Assembly (NCBI GenBank): GCA_030248195.1
Contig: JASAND010028470.1
Location: forward strand, 35,635 to 99,634
Length of the DNA: 64,000 bases
Source: Trissonchulus latispiculum
Taxonomy: Eukaryota > Nematoda > Enoplea > Enoplida > Ironidae
Direction of reading: 5' to 3'
Shown: positions 1 to 10,713 of the stretch, in pieces
How the letters are laid out: each line of letters opens with the position of its first letter
How positions within the stretch are numbered: position 1 is the first letter of the stretch
Position numbers and translations under genes: made by a program
The notes under the pieces: generated by a model
Told to the model about the DNA's origin: nothing
Databases searched by the model: none
What the model saw: the letters and a program-made list of their open reading frames with translations, nothing else

Positions 1-119
1 TATAATTATCTCAAATATAAGCAGACTGAAACAGGGTCAAAATAAATTAAAATTGTGGTTTGGCAACAATTACAAAATTTAAAATTAAAACCAGATTGAA
101 AGATTACGGATAAATAGTA

Positions 120-310
120 AAACAAGTAATAAAAATGCTCCTCCGGAGCATGAAAAAGTAATATGGGTGGTGGTGAGGTTGTAAAATCAAGAGAGGACTA
201 GTCTTAAAAATGCTTAATATGGGGGTAGGTTCAAAAAAAGACGAGGACTAGGTTGTGGGCGAATTAATATGGGCACAGCTTCGCCGAGCAACCCATATTC
301 GCGGACTGAA
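120..310. repeat. 5' part of dispersed MITE family R1
   Basis: Begins with ACAAGTAATAAAAATGCTCC and continues with motifs (aatatgggtgg, gtgaggttg) that match the left part of the complete element at 1770-2375. Truncated or diverged copies also occur at 8755-8813 and 15846-15890. No right inverted end is visible nearby, so this is probably a partial or deleted copy. Confidence 0.55.
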
Positions 311-960
311 AAAGTTATATATATACATACGTATTACATATGCATATATACCAGTGTTCAGTTTCAGTTACGGTGAATAATATACAACTATGATAAACGA
401 GTTTTAGCGGAAGCAAACATTTCTTTAGATAAACTCTTAATATTTACTGTGCATCTTAACCATTGATAAGAAAACTCTGTATTTCAACAATAATTTGAGG
501 ACTCTCTCCTACGATCTTTTTTTCTATTGAACCGTTAGCGTTAGAATCATAGCCTTGGTTCTTTCTAGTTTCTTGCCGTAGTCCAGCACAACCAGATTAC
601 TATATAGTTTACGTATACGTATATAAGCAAGCAACTTGCAGCGATTGTTTAGTAAAAATAGAAAGAACAGAGCGATCATATTTAAGCACAACGCCAAGAC
701 AGCCCCCAGCAAAAGCTAGGTTTCCGGAAAATTCAAGCTTGACAATGTATTTTTTCGTGCGATTTTAGCCAAGACTTGGATTATTCTTGTGCATTTGACG
801 TCTAAACAGGATAGGTATATGTATACATATAAGTCAAACTCAAAGAATGCATACAACTTCACAGCACACTGGAATGCGTGTGGGTTGAGGGTTCAGTATG
901 TTTACGCATAGTTCTTCAGATATTTTAGGAAATTAGTTTAGGCCCAGGGATCTCAGCAGC
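311..960. other. no recognisable feature
   Basis: AT-rich sequence without a supportable gene. A 62-codon minus-strand open frame (524-712) encodes a hydrophobic stretch and a short tail but has no recognisable domain or convincing splice context. Confidence 0.5.
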
Positions 961-987
961 CTAATTTAAGTATATGATAGTGCATAC

Positions 988-1271
988 CCCAGCTCCACCA
1001 CCACTTCCAGTGGCGTTGGCATTAGACGGACCGGACGATCCACCACGACCCCCACGCTGATGCGGGCCTCCACGACTGCTTCCACGAGATGGGGATAGCA
1101 AGGGTCCGCGAGCACGGATAGACGTTCCGGCATGATTAGGGAATGCCCCGCTTTGACCACCACTACTGCTGGGATTGAAAGGGGCCTTTGCCGGAAACCC
1201 GTAATCAAAGGTGTCACCATAGGTCTTGGTTCCGGCATTACCACTGTCAAGCCAAGGTCTTTTTTGAATGT
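988..1271 (-). CDS. Gly/Arg-rich (RGG-type) internal exon, gene unknown
   Basis: On the minus strand the open frame is preceded by a good acceptor (pyrimidine-rich ttttcatttttag just above 1271) and ends at a GTATGC donor at 987-986. The exon is 284 nt, starts in phase 2 and ends in phase 0. The predicted peptide begins with charged and aromatic residues (QKRPWLDSGN), then becomes Ser/Pro-rich, then RGG-rich (SRGGPHQRGGRGG) and ends in a Gly run. Such low-complexity RGG tails are typical of RNA-binding proteins. A TDP-43-like first exon lies 16 kb upstream on the same strand, and TDP-43 proteins end in a Gly-rich tail, so the two could belong to one gene. They cannot join directly: phases allow it but the frame then hits a stop. 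No RRM exons were found between them. The exon is clearly more GC-rich than its surroundings. Confidence 0.5.
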
Positions 1272-1344
1272 CTAAAAATGAAAACACTGCCAGCGAGCAC
1301 GGTCAAACAGGAAACTCACTGTTGTTTGGACGAAAAGTCCGACG

Positions 1345-1710
1345 GTATTATGTATCTCTATCATTAACACAGGGTCGGATCCTGGGGTGACTTGTGTGCC
1401 GGTGCCCCAAGAAATTTTTTTCAAAGGGGGCTTGTACCATAAACATAAGTTAACGTTATGTGTAGTACCATAAATTCCCATTCTAAACAAATTTGCAGCA
1501 AAATTATCAGTTTTCAAAAACTTTCAAAATCTTGGTGGATTTTCTTGGAAAATCATGAAAATTTGGGAAAGCATTCCGGCTAATTTTTGGAATTATAGTT
1601 CGAAAATCTTTTCTCGGGTCATTTCTGCTTGCACCTTGCCCTTGGTGGCGGCATGGCTTGTACCTTGTACGGGCTGGGAGGAGGGAGGGTGGCTTGGATC
1701 CAATTTATGG
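1345..1710. mobile_element. degenerate G-tract element related to 28597-29013
   Basis: Shares an ordered series of motifs with the element at 28597-29013: attaacacagggtcgg, then gggggcttgtacc, then cttgtaccttg followed by a G-rich run and ggcttgga. The G runs are shorter here, suggesting an older copy. Ends and target duplication cannot be set. Confidence 0.5.
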
Positions 1711-1769
1711 GTTATCTCAGCCTTCCGGAAAAAGCAACTCTAGTCTCCAGTGCTGAAAGAGATACGCAT

Positions 1770-2375
1770 ACAAGAAATAAAAATGCTCCTAAAGAGCAAA
1801 GAAAGGAATATGAGTCAACATGAAACATGTAACATGCTAAATATTGTCGGTTGTAAATTAAGAATAAGACAAGCATGTAAAATGCTAATATGAGTCTGGT
1901 GAGGTTGGAAAGTGCAGAAGACAAGTTTGTACACGCACCAATATGAGTGCATGCCAAATAGACTCATATTGGCATTATTAGTATTCTGAAGGCAAGTGGT
2001 TGCGAATTTCGGTTATATATCACTCACGTAATGTCAGCACGACGAGACAGGGTAGTTTTAGGGTGGATGACAGGATGCTCCACAGGTTACGCACGTATAT
2101 ACGTGTATTGTCACGAAAGTTAACATCAGATTTAACTTTGAGTCTCTGAATACATGAGTTATACAAACGTTTATTAAAAAATGTTATATATATCCGTCCG
2201 TCGGCGCAAGTTGACTAACAGCGGTTTAACAGTTTCCTAAGGAGAAAAGTTGACAATGTTGACCATGGTTGGGATATCCATGCGACGTCAATAACGCTAC
2301 TTATTCGTCTTAACTCCTGGGTAGAAATATATCCGGTAGAAATCTAATCTCTTTAGGAGCATTTTTATTTCTTGT
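1770..2375. mobile_element. MITE R1 with perfect 27-bp terminal inverted repeats
   Basis: Positions 1770-1796 and 2349-2375 are exact reverse complements over 27 bp (outer end ACAAGAAATAAAAATGCTCC). The 552-bp interior has no open frame of note. Related 5' ends occur at 120, 8755 and 15846. I could not identify a clear target-site duplication, so the superfamily is open. Confidence 0.8.
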
Positions 2376-2459
2376 TTATCCACTTTTTACATGTCGTTGA
2401 CATAAAAGCTTTAAAGAATCATTAAGCATTATATGTGCATTAAATACTCTGACTCACGT

Positions 2460-3175
2460 GTGTGGTTCTATGGCAAATTGGCTCAGTTCCACCCTGACAC
2501 CCCTCACACCAGACCGCTCCACAGCAAGTTAGGGTAAGTGGTTCTATGATAGAAGAATTTAGTTTTAGTTTTCCTCCCACCCCTACCCCACCACAGCACT
2601 CTACAGCCACTGTGAGCATGCACTTTTATGAGAAAAGTTGCTCAGCTCACATGAGGCTTTCATTTGGTACCAAATTTGTGACCACTTTTGAAAATTTTCA
2701 TTTTCGACCCAAAATCGCCTTAAGACCCCACCTCTACCCCAGCACAGCATTCTATAGCCATTTGGAGCATGCACTTTTATGAGAAAAGTTGCTCAGCTCA
2801 CTTGGGGCTTTCATTAGGTATATACCAAATGTGACCACTTTTGATAATTTTCATTTTCGACCCAAAATCGCCTAAGACCCCCATCCATACCCCAGCACAG
2901 CACTCTATAGCCACTTTGAGCATGCACTTTTATGAGAAAAGGTGCTCAGCTCGCTTAGGGCTTTCATTTGATACCAAATTTGACCACTTTTGAAAAATTT
3001 TAGTTTTGACCCAAAATCGCCTAAGTCCCCACCCCACCCCACCACAGCACTCTACAGCCACTTTGAGCATGCAGTTCTATGACAGAAGTTGCTCAGCTCG
3101 CTTAGGGCTTTCATTTGATACCAAATTTGACCACTTTTGAAAATTTTCATTTTTTAACCACATGACCTCCCACCT
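2460..3175. repeat. ~150-bp tandem array (about 4.5 units)
   Basis: The landmark GCTCAGCTC recurs at 2640, 2791, 2944 and 3091 (spacings 151, 153, 147). Each unit carries gggctttcatttg, accaaatttgacc and cacagcactctacagcc. The 147-bp spacing recurs in the second composite copy (16062 and 16209). Confidence 0.85.
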
Positions 3176-3177
3176 AC

Positions 3178-3640
3178 CTGACGCTCCAGATGGCAACGTG
3201 GAACCAGCTCAGCAAGATGGGTGAGTCCGACGGCAAAAGAGATGCCAGGAATGAGCTGGGCGCACCAGAAAACCCCTATAGACAAAGTTTTGAGAGGCTA
3301 AGTACAGTCCTGTATGGTGTTCCCGGAAGTCGGTACTGACCGGACCCTCCAGACGGCAAATTGGAACCAGCCCAGCAAGATGAGTGAGTCGGACGGCAAA
3401 ATGGAGACCGGGAATAAGCTGGGCGCACCAGAAAACCCCTATAGACAAAGTTTTGAGAGGCCAAGTAAAGCCTACTATGGACCTCCCGGAAGCGGTTACC
3501 GACCTGACCCCTCAGACGGTCAACTGGAACCAGCCCAGCAAATTGGGTGAATCGGGCAGCAAAACAGATAGCGAGAATCGATTCACCGTCCAAAAAAACC
3601 TTTATATGCAAGATTTGAGAAGTCTATCTTGAAAAATAAG
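3178..3640. repeat. 163-bp tandem array, copy 1
   Basis: GCTGGGCGCACC recurs at 3255 and 3418, exactly 163 bp apart. Because 163 is not a multiple of three, similar open frames shift register between units and are not evidence of coding. Confidence 0.85.
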
Positions 3641-4125
3641 CGAAAAAACTAAGTTCAAAGTCGGACCCAACATTCACCAACTTTGGCGGGCCACTGTGGC
3701 GCTGTGGCGCAACATATCAATAATCCGACTTCAAACGTCATAATCCGGATATATGTCCGTATCAACCATATATAACTTGTCTGGTTTGTATTTGCACAAA
3801 GAGCTGGAAAGAAGCTAATCCCAGGCATACTTTTGGCCATTTCGACGTTCTGAGCCGACTTTGTGGCGCCACTGTGGCGCTGCGGCGCACTGTGGCGCGG
3901 CGGCGACCACATATATCGAAAGTCAGTAACCTATATATATTGATGATATACCGCAATAGGTGTCTGAACTTCGCTACATTCTGTGAAAGAGGCTACAAAA
4001 TGATGACATACGAGGGTAAAACGGAGACACCGGGGAAAAAAACATCGCCGGCATAACTACCGGCAGGTGCAACTTTTTAACGGTAAGTGTTAGGGGGATG
4101 AAATTTTCCAATTATACTAAACTCG

Positions 4126-4434
4126 GAAATGGGGCTACGAGTTGAACTAATCGCTCGATGTTGGAAAAGCAAAATATAGTATCCGCCATAATGTCCTAAA
4201 GTTTGAAAGTTTAAACAATTGCACGCAGTGCACCATCCTGCACAGGCTTCATACGCTGATTTTGTCGGGCCAAAACTCAATATAGCACGCATACAAACGT
4301 GTCCAATGTGCGGCACCCAAATTTTGCAGAGATACTTTGGAATACTGCGAAGATTTAGGCGAAGCTGGAAATATTCTTGAAAATTATCTTAAAACTGAAA
4401 AACATTCATTTCCCTGCAGTTTTTAAGTTTTGGA
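4126..4434. other. no recognisable feature
   Basis: AT-rich sequence between the composite repeat and the G-tract element. A minus-strand open frame at 4077-4316 shows no domain. Confidence 0.4.
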
Positions 4435-5830
4435 GGAAGTCCCGAATCTTGGAGGGAAAGGCCACCCTCTGGGGGTTTTTCTAGGCAAAAATAAGTTGGG
4501 GACGCCCCTGTGGGGGGAGGTCCAAAAGAGGGGGGAATAAAATCGGCGAAACATGTTAAAAATTAGTGATGTGCGCCGGAGCTCCGAGCTCCGGAGCGGA
4601 GCTCCGGAGCGGAGCTCCGATTTTCGGTGCTCCGGAGCGGGCTTCTGCTTCGGAGCTCCGAGTACCCGGAGTAGCTTTTCAAACTTTGAAGCTTGTCTGT
4701 TGTTCATTAAATGGGTAAAGAAGAAATATTCGAAGAGTAATTTATAATTTCTTGCTGTTTATAACTCCACAATTTCTCCGAACAGTACGTGAGTACTGTA
4801 ATGAATTATTGCTCTTACTACTTTTACTAATTTTTCTAATTTCTCTAGACTACTGAACGATTCGTTTACTGGAGACAATTTAAACCTGTCCGGTTGATAA
4901 CAGAAAAAATTTAAATAAAATTCTAAGCTTTGATCTTTAACAATTGTTTCCGTAAAACGTTTATAATCAATTCTTATTCATTAATTTATCCACTAATTAT
5001 ATATTCCCTTTTCCGTTAAAATCTTCTACGAAAACTTTCAATGTCTACAGCTGTTTTCTTTGCTTTCATCGGGCCCATCTTTTCTAATATCTTTCAGATA
5101 GAATTTATTTTGTGATCATATATACATCTTTATTAAAAGTGAAACATTAAAAGTAAACTTCAGTGTAAACTAAGGTTGATGTAAAGGCAGCAGGCTGCTT
5201 AATCAAATAGCCAAAATTTCTGTGAGGTGTTGTCAAAATTTTTACTCATTTCAGATCAAAAAGACAGCTAAGAACTGTGTATATATAAGCGAAGAAGTCC
5301 GAATGTAAACATAAAAATGTTAATCGATAAAAGTAAACAATGAGTGCTTTCTATTGTGTAAACAATTTGTTTACCCCAAATTAAATTTTTTTAAATTATT
5401 ACTTCTTCTAACAGTCGGAGCTCCGGAGCTCCGACAGCCCGCTCCGGCCGGAGCTCCGGAGCGGGCAAAATTTTTCAGCGCACACCACTACTAAAAATAC
5501 AGAATAAATAGCCTATTTTCCAAATATACTGCTATAACTAAGCTTAAAAGTGCTCAGAAATTAAGTTTCAGCACCAAAAAGAAGATTTTTGACAAAAAAA
5601 TTCAAATTTTTGAAAATTTTAACCATACATCCTAAAAATTAGCATTTTCTGGGCACCTTAGGGTGAGTGGGGGGAAGCCAAAAGTTGAACGAGTGGGGGA
5701 TGGGGAAGGGGTCGAGTGAGAGGGAGACCCAAAAAAATGAGGGGAGCGTACCCACCCACCCCCAGTAAAAAAACCCGGACCCTCCCGGCTTTTTCCTACA
5801 GGGTATGGGGGTGGGCCCCAAGAATCGCCT
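4435..5830 (-). mobile_element. family-A G-tract element, reverse copy, split by a hAT insertion
   Basis: The two outer parts (4435-4563 and 5491-5830) together match, in reverse, the element at 9560-10015: ctaggcaaaaataagt with G runs on one side, then the order aatacag, aagcttaa, gtgctc, gcattttct, ccttagggtgagtgg on the other. The middle 927 bp is foreign and is listed separately. Ends are not defined precisely. Confidence 0.7.
4564..5490. mobile_element. non-autonomous hAT-like element nested in a G-tract element
   Basis: The termini are TAGTGATGTGCGC on the left and the reverse complement of TAGTGGTGTGCGC on the right. The sequence just inside each end is built from self-complementary GGAGCTCC/CCGGAGC repeats (4577-4665 and 5415-5467). 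Flanking octamers TTAAAAAT (4556-4563) and CTAAAAAT (5491-5498) agree at 7 of 8, as expected for a hAT target duplication. The interior is AT-rich and non-coding. The related intact sequence near 9890-9910 also has a similar repeat there, so the duplication is not fully proven. Confidence 0.7.
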
Positions 5831-6165
5831 TCCTATAGAACTACGGTACGGACTTCAAGTCAACAGAAAATAGGGTTTTAGGGTAAATTTTGAACTTTTT
5901 CAGGCTTCACCGGAATTTTAGCTCTTTCTCAACATTATTAGCCATTTACAGCTTAAATTTACGTTAGAAATTGTTCAATGTTTAGCTCAGCAGCAAAAAA
6001 TTGCTGCTCTTTTTAAACCATTTTTTGAGAAAATTTGCGCGCCCCCCCCCAGAAATCGGTGCCCCCTCAGACCTGGGGGGAGCCCGCCCTCCCAGACTTC
6101 CTCCTCCAGAAATTTTGGCCTAAAAGGCAGACCTCGTACAAGAAAAACCCGAACAGTAAGCTGAC
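5831..6165. other. G/C-tract fragments, no gene
   Basis: AT-rich sequence ending in C runs (6040-6070) and GC-rich sequence to 6165. It resembles debris of G-tract elements. Confidence 0.35.
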
Positions 6166-6578
6166 GCAGGGGTGGACGCAGGGGGGCGGGCGGCTGCTCC
6201 CCCCCCGTCGCGATTCGAAGGTAGGAAAAATTAAGGAGAAAAATACGAAAAGGGCAAAAAGCAAAAAAATTTCGCGCCGTCGGCGCGAATTTCCTACTTC
6301 TTAGCTGAATATTCGTAGTGTATATATTTGAAGAAAAGCTTGAACTGCGTACGAATTTTCGTGAAAAATTCCATTTTTGCCGAAAAATGCGTACAATGTT
6401 TACAGTTTCTGCGGTTCTTGGAAAAGTAAGGAATTAGCGACTTGAACACCGATTTTATTGCAAAAACAAAAAATTTCTTCAACTTCTGTGGGGCTCCACC
6501 CCACCCCCAAGCCCCTCCCATATCAACTCTTTTTCAGTGGGGACCCGCACACCCGTCAAAAAATCCTGGATCCGCTGA
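6166..6578. mobile_element. probable hAT-like G-tract element
   Basis: The left end CAGGGGTGGACGCAGGGG and the reverse complement of the right end, CAGCGGATCCAGGATTTTTT, are both of the CAGGGGnGGAnCCAGG type seen in many animal hAT elements. The interior carries the hairpin CGCGCCGTCGGCGCG (6272-6286) and G/C runs. Flanking octamers AGCTGACG and CGCTGACG overlap the right end ambiguously. Confidence 0.45.
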
Positions 6579-6820
6579 CGGATAAAACACAGGAAAACCA
6601 ATTGCTGCTCACTTTGTGGCACACATGCAATATACATGACCTCTCCAAATCCACCAGGTGGAGGTGAAATAGCTTTAGATTCTCCAACCGAAGTCAAAAG
6701 TCGATAAAATCCACTATTTGGATTCCTTCAACAACAAGAATAACAACAATGAATAATATTCCTCAAATATCGTTATATATCATTATCAATAATTAGTAAT
6801 AAAGGGCACTTCATGCAATG

Positions 6821-8196
6821 TATATATAGTCAAGCGGGGGAAAACCCATTTTAATATATATGCGGGAAAAAGCCCAACTCCAGTGAGGGCTTACCGGTAT
6901 GAGCTATATAGGAGTTTAATAGCCTATCTTGAAGAGCATCCAAAATCACCCTAGAGGCTGCATTATTGTCGCTCCCGCTGCTTCCCTGCAAATTTTTGGG
7001 AACTTTGAAATTTTCGAAAATTTTGGTCAATCCCAGTGCCGAAATTTGACAAACTTTGTCTGGTCACCCTGAACTACTGGAAAGACCTAGACCAAAGTGG
7101 ATTGTTTGTCATAGGGCATCTGTCATTTCGTAGGGCATCTGTTGCGCTTCATGGTGATATATGCCACACTGCTCTAACCCCTCCGGTGCGACCTGGGGGT
7201 GACCTAGAGTTGGCGGGAAAAACCCATTTTTCAAAATTGAATATTTTTGTAACCATTAGCAGGAAACCTTAAATAAACACATACGTGTGCTTAATAGAGA
7301 CTATTAATTAAATTAGTATAGGTTTTACCTAGCTTCTTTCCATTATGTGTGGTCCAGGTGGCCAAAATCTGGAATGGTGCCACTTCAAGCCAAATTTTTC
7401 AATTTCGTAAAAAATAGCGAATTTTTCACTAAAATAGGTCGGGTTTGGCTTTAAATACAATAAAAGCACGTTTTTTATGTGACAGGATGCTGAAAATGCA
7501 AAAATTAAGCAAATTTCAAAAATTTCCAAAACTTGCCTATGTTTACGTGTTAAACATTACAAATTTTTCAAAATTCAATTTTTCTTGAAATTTTTCAAAA
7601 ATGTTGGTTTTTTCGATGTAGACCTACTAAAAACAACCCGCGCTTTCGAATGGCACCGTCAAAATTGTTTGGCACGCCTCCAGCAAAAAATCCGGGTGGG
7701 TTTTTCCCGCATTGGGTTTGTTGCCGACACGAAAATCTTTAATTTCTCCATAACGACAGGGCGGCCTAGAGAGACAAACTATACCTCATTCGAAAGCTTA
7801 GGGCAAACCCTAACTGCTTACTTTAAACGGCATCACTGTGTCCAGTGCTTCACCGGTACCGCTATCATCCATCAATCAGCCTGGCAACGGTTTCACGCCA
7901 TTGATTGGGCCTAGAGGGACAAACTATACCTCATTCGAAAGCTTAGGACAAACCCTAATTGCTTACTTTAAACGGCATCACTGTGTCCAGTGCTTCACCG
8001 GTACCACTATCATCCATCAATCAGCCTGGCAACGGTTTCACGCCATTGATTGGGCCTAGAGGGACAAACTATACTTCATTCGAAAGCTTAGGGCAAACCC
8101 TAATTGAATATAGTATCAAAGTCGTGCTAGCCCAAACCAGTCTAAAGTTCGGTTCCAAGAAATAAAAAGAGGGTTTTCCCGCTTGACTATATATAG
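6821..8196. mobile_element. TIR element, intact copy (host-type element H)
   Basis: The left end TATATATAGTCAAGCGGG (6821) and the right end (…CCCGCTTGACTATATATA, to 8195) are inverted repeats of about 25 bp with one indel. Flanking ATGCAATG/ATGCCATC agree at 6 of 8. The interior includes a 145-bp tandem duplication. A second, disrupted copy spans 17998 to about 22000. No transposase frame is visible. Confidence 0.75.
7763..8115. repeat. 145-bp tandem repeat inside element H
   Basis: GGCCTAGAG recurs at 7763, 7908 and 8053 (exactly 145 bp). Each unit carries caaactatacctcattcgaa and gtgcttcaccggtaccg. The open frames across it are repeat-derived. Confidence 0.85.
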
Positions 8197-8209
8197 ATGC
8201 CATCAAAAT

Positions 8210-8713
8210 GGGCCAGTATAAAAAGGGGACGCAGACCCGGAAACGTCTTAAGACGCGGGGTATAAAACGCGGACGCGGAAGCGGGGTATAATTTGCGGAC
8301 GGTTAACAAGGTCAACCTAACACTAAAAACTTCAGGGTAACCCCAGAGTATGTGAACCCTGAGTGAAAGTGAAAGTGAGAGTGAAATATTTTTCTTATAA
8401 TTGTAAACTATTGCAGCTATTTTATGACGTCGTCCAAACGTTTTAGGGCAAAAGTTCTATTAGAAGTGCTTCTTTGAGTAAAACTCATTTATGAAACCTG
8501 ATTACTTTATGCTGCTAGCAGATTCTATTAGCGTCCGTTTTGTGTCCGCGTTTTATACCTCGCGTCCGCGTCCTCGTTTTATACCTCGCGTCCGCGTACG
8601 CGGATTGTACCAAAAAGTGACGTCCACTTTTTATACCTTACGTACGCGTCCGCTTCCGCTTTTTATACCCCGAGTCCGCTTCCGCGTCTGCGTCCGCTTT
8701 TTATACTGGCCCC
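8210..8713. mobile_element. hAT-like MITE with TATAAAA-bearing inverted ends
   Basis: A perfect 8-bp target duplication ATCAAAAT flanks it (8202-8209 and 8714-8721). The termini GGGCCAGTATAAAAAG and CTTTTTATACTGGCCCC are inverted. Both ends carry degenerate ~28-bp subrepeats of the form (GC)GGGGTATAAAACGCGGACGCGGA, so each arm has several TATAAAA motifs next to GGACGCGG. It inserted 14 bp outside the end of element H. The interior (8300-8520) has no coding signal. Confidence 0.85.
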
Positions 8714-8754
8714 ATCAAAATTGGTATTTGGTAAAGCAAATATCAGACATAATG

Positions 8755-8813
8755 TAACAAAAATAAAAATGCTCCGATGGGCAATGAAAAATGCAGTATG
8801 GGCGACATCAGAT
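8755..8813. repeat. fragment of R1 MITE left end
   Basis: aacaaaaataaaaatgctcc followed by gcagtatgggcgac matches the R1 left end at 120 and 1770. It is interrupted at TTAA 8814 by the next element. Confidence 0.5.
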
Positions 8814-9055
8814 TTAAGGTGGTGATTCCTTTTGGGCATGTATTGTTGATTGACGGCCGAAATCAAGAAGAAATTTGATAAAATTTTTCAAAATAAGTTC
8901 TTTTAGCATTCTAACGTCCTCCGCGCAATCCCGCTTCAAAAATTGTAAGTCTCCCAGTTCAGGGCAGTTTTTGCCAATTTCTCACAGTTAGACAGTAGCT
9001 GCATAGCTGTGCTTAGATGCATTTGAAATATCTTGTTGTGCTCTTGCTTTTTTAA

Positions 9056-10713
9056 GGTGCTGGTATCGTTTACCGTATTTTGAAGGCTAACTTTACAGCA
9101 AATAATCCCAATGACCTAATCTTTCGCTTAACGACCTTACTGCTGTTCCCAATTATGCTGATAAAACTTTTAATCGTGTATGAAAAAAATTTTATTTTGA
9201 CCAAAATTCCATATTTGACGAAAAATGATTATGCTGAGTTTTTCAATTTTAAGTGGTTTTCTAAATTTTTTATCCATTATTAATATATATAAGTAGACGC
9301 AACCCAGACTAGAAACAGCAAAAAATAAAAAATTTTAAAGTTTTTGGTTTTTAAGCTAAAACCAGACTACTTTCGGTGAGCGGACAGCGTGCAAATATAT
9401 CTACTGCTGCGAAAAATTAAAAATAACAGAAATTGCCATTTGTTTCTTTTAATGTCACTTATTCATGCATATTTAATGACTGTGAATATCTTGCAGCTTA
9501 AAGTAACCCATAATAGCAATTTTCTGACGTATTCTTGGCGTGAACAGTGCCGGGGCAGTAAAATTACGAAAATGGGGGGCTGGGGTTTTTTTACTGGGGG
9601 GGGGGGGGGGTGGGGGGGGCGCCCCCCCCACTTTTTGGGTTCCCCCCACTCGACCTCTTCCCCCCCCCCACTCGTTCCCCTCCCCACTTTTTTGGGCTTC
9701 CCCCCCCACTCACCCTAAAGTGCCAAGAAAATGCCAAATTTTTAGGATTTTTGGTCAAAATTTTCAAAAATTTTCCGGCTTCGCCGGAATTTTTTCGTCA
9801 AAAATGGTCTATTTTGGTGCTAAAACTCAATTTTTGAGCACATTTAAGCTTAGTTATAGCAGTATATGTAGAAAACAGGCTTTTTATACTGTATTTTTGG
9901 CATTTTTAACCCAATTTATTGCCCCCCCCACTTTTGGACCTCCCCCCCACTCGGGGGGGGGGGGGCGTCCCCCCCCCCACTTATTTTTGCCTAGAAAAAC
10001 CCCAGGGGGGGTACAAATGAAATACCGTTATTCGTCCCAACCGCAATTTCCAAAGCGTCTGTAAACATATATGGAAACAAATATCTCCGCCCCATCCGTT
10101 TTCTTCCTCCCCAACCAGTTTATTTTACTATTTTACTATAACAAAATCATCAATTCTTTTTCGTCACTGCTGCGCCTTTGCAATGGCAAGCCAGCGCTAG
10201 GCTAAGTACCAATTACATTGATCGTTAAAGAATGAAGGAAATTTATGTTTTAAACAAGGATTTCTCATACTTCAAGTAATATTGTGTTTTCAAATTTAGC
10301 GTACGAATTGACCAAAACTTATTGCAGGGTCATTTTTCCTAGTTTTCTGTTGGAGTCTAGAACAGTTGAGATATCGCTTGTTGAATTTTGAAAAATGGCA
10401 TCAATATGCGTTTTTAGAAGTTTTCTTTCGACATGCTAAACAATAACTAAAATGCTGAAAAATGACCCTCGGCAAGATATTCCTGTCTTCGCTTGCGAAA
10501 TTTTAGCTCTCTAACGTAATTTAATCGAAAGTAATCCTTGTTCAAAATTTCATATTATTTTTTCCAATTTGTGAGTTACCACCTAACAATGAAAGCTACA
10601 TTTTTTGAGAATATGTAAGTTTTTAGTCATTTAATGCTTTAAATACGTCAAATGCATAGGTTGCCATTACAAATTTTTCAGTCTGCACCAGTGCGGTAAA
10701 CGATACCACCACC
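9056..10713. mobile_element. nested TTAA element with TIR GGTGSTGGTATCGTTTACCG
   Basis: Both 20-bp ends are inverted repeats (9056-9075 and 10694-10713, one mismatch), each bounded by TTAA (9052-9055 and 10714-10717). The uninterrupted copy of element T near 43376-43400 (ttgcttttggaagcaactttc) gives the empty site, so insertion with TTAA duplication is supported directly. The interior carries a G-tract family-A element. Confidence 0.85.
9560..10015 (+). mobile_element. family-A G-tract element
   Basis: Dominated by G and C homopolymers (for example 9596-9625, 9660-9670, 9951-9965) with a central hairpin CCGGCTTCGCCGG (9775-9787). The reverse match at 4435-5830 shows it is a dispersed element; a fragment also lies at 22003-22050. 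Open frames here are proline- or glycine-rich artefacts of the tracts. Confidence 0.65.

Larger units (their letters stand above)
2460..4125. repeat. composite dual-array repeat element, copy 1
   Basis: The order is: a ~150-bp tandem array (2460-3175), a 163-bp tandem array (3178-3605), then a unique tail with GGCGC-rich palindromic motifs (3660-3910) and a block around aacatcgccggcat and aactttttaacggtaagtg (4035-4125). The same order occurs at 16040-17390. That shared architecture makes this one mobile or dispersed unit rather than two unrelated satellites. No protein-coding capacity is supported. Confidence 0.75.

Noticed and set aside
524..712. Minus-strand hydrophobic 62-codon frame
   Set aside because: No acceptor, domain or polyA support; could be chance in AT-rich DNA.
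3209..3632. Open frames similar to those at 16 kb, as if a repeated protein family
   Set aside because: Same 163-bp array in the first composite copy; non-coding.
6166..6578. AGCTGACG/CGCTGACG as a hAT target duplication
   Set aside because: The right copy overlaps the expected terminal sequence, so the boundary cannot be fixed; kept only as a probable element.
7585..8165. Open frames with a repeated HHCVQCFTG peptide
   Set aside because: 145-bp tandem duplication inside element H; the frame is shared only because of the repeat and no domain is present.
9463..10064. Pro- and Gly-rich open frames over G/C tracts (also 18323-18833, 19564-19928, 20084-20414, 21528-22406)
   Set aside because: Homopolymer translation inside G-tract elements; no codon structure and no conserved start.
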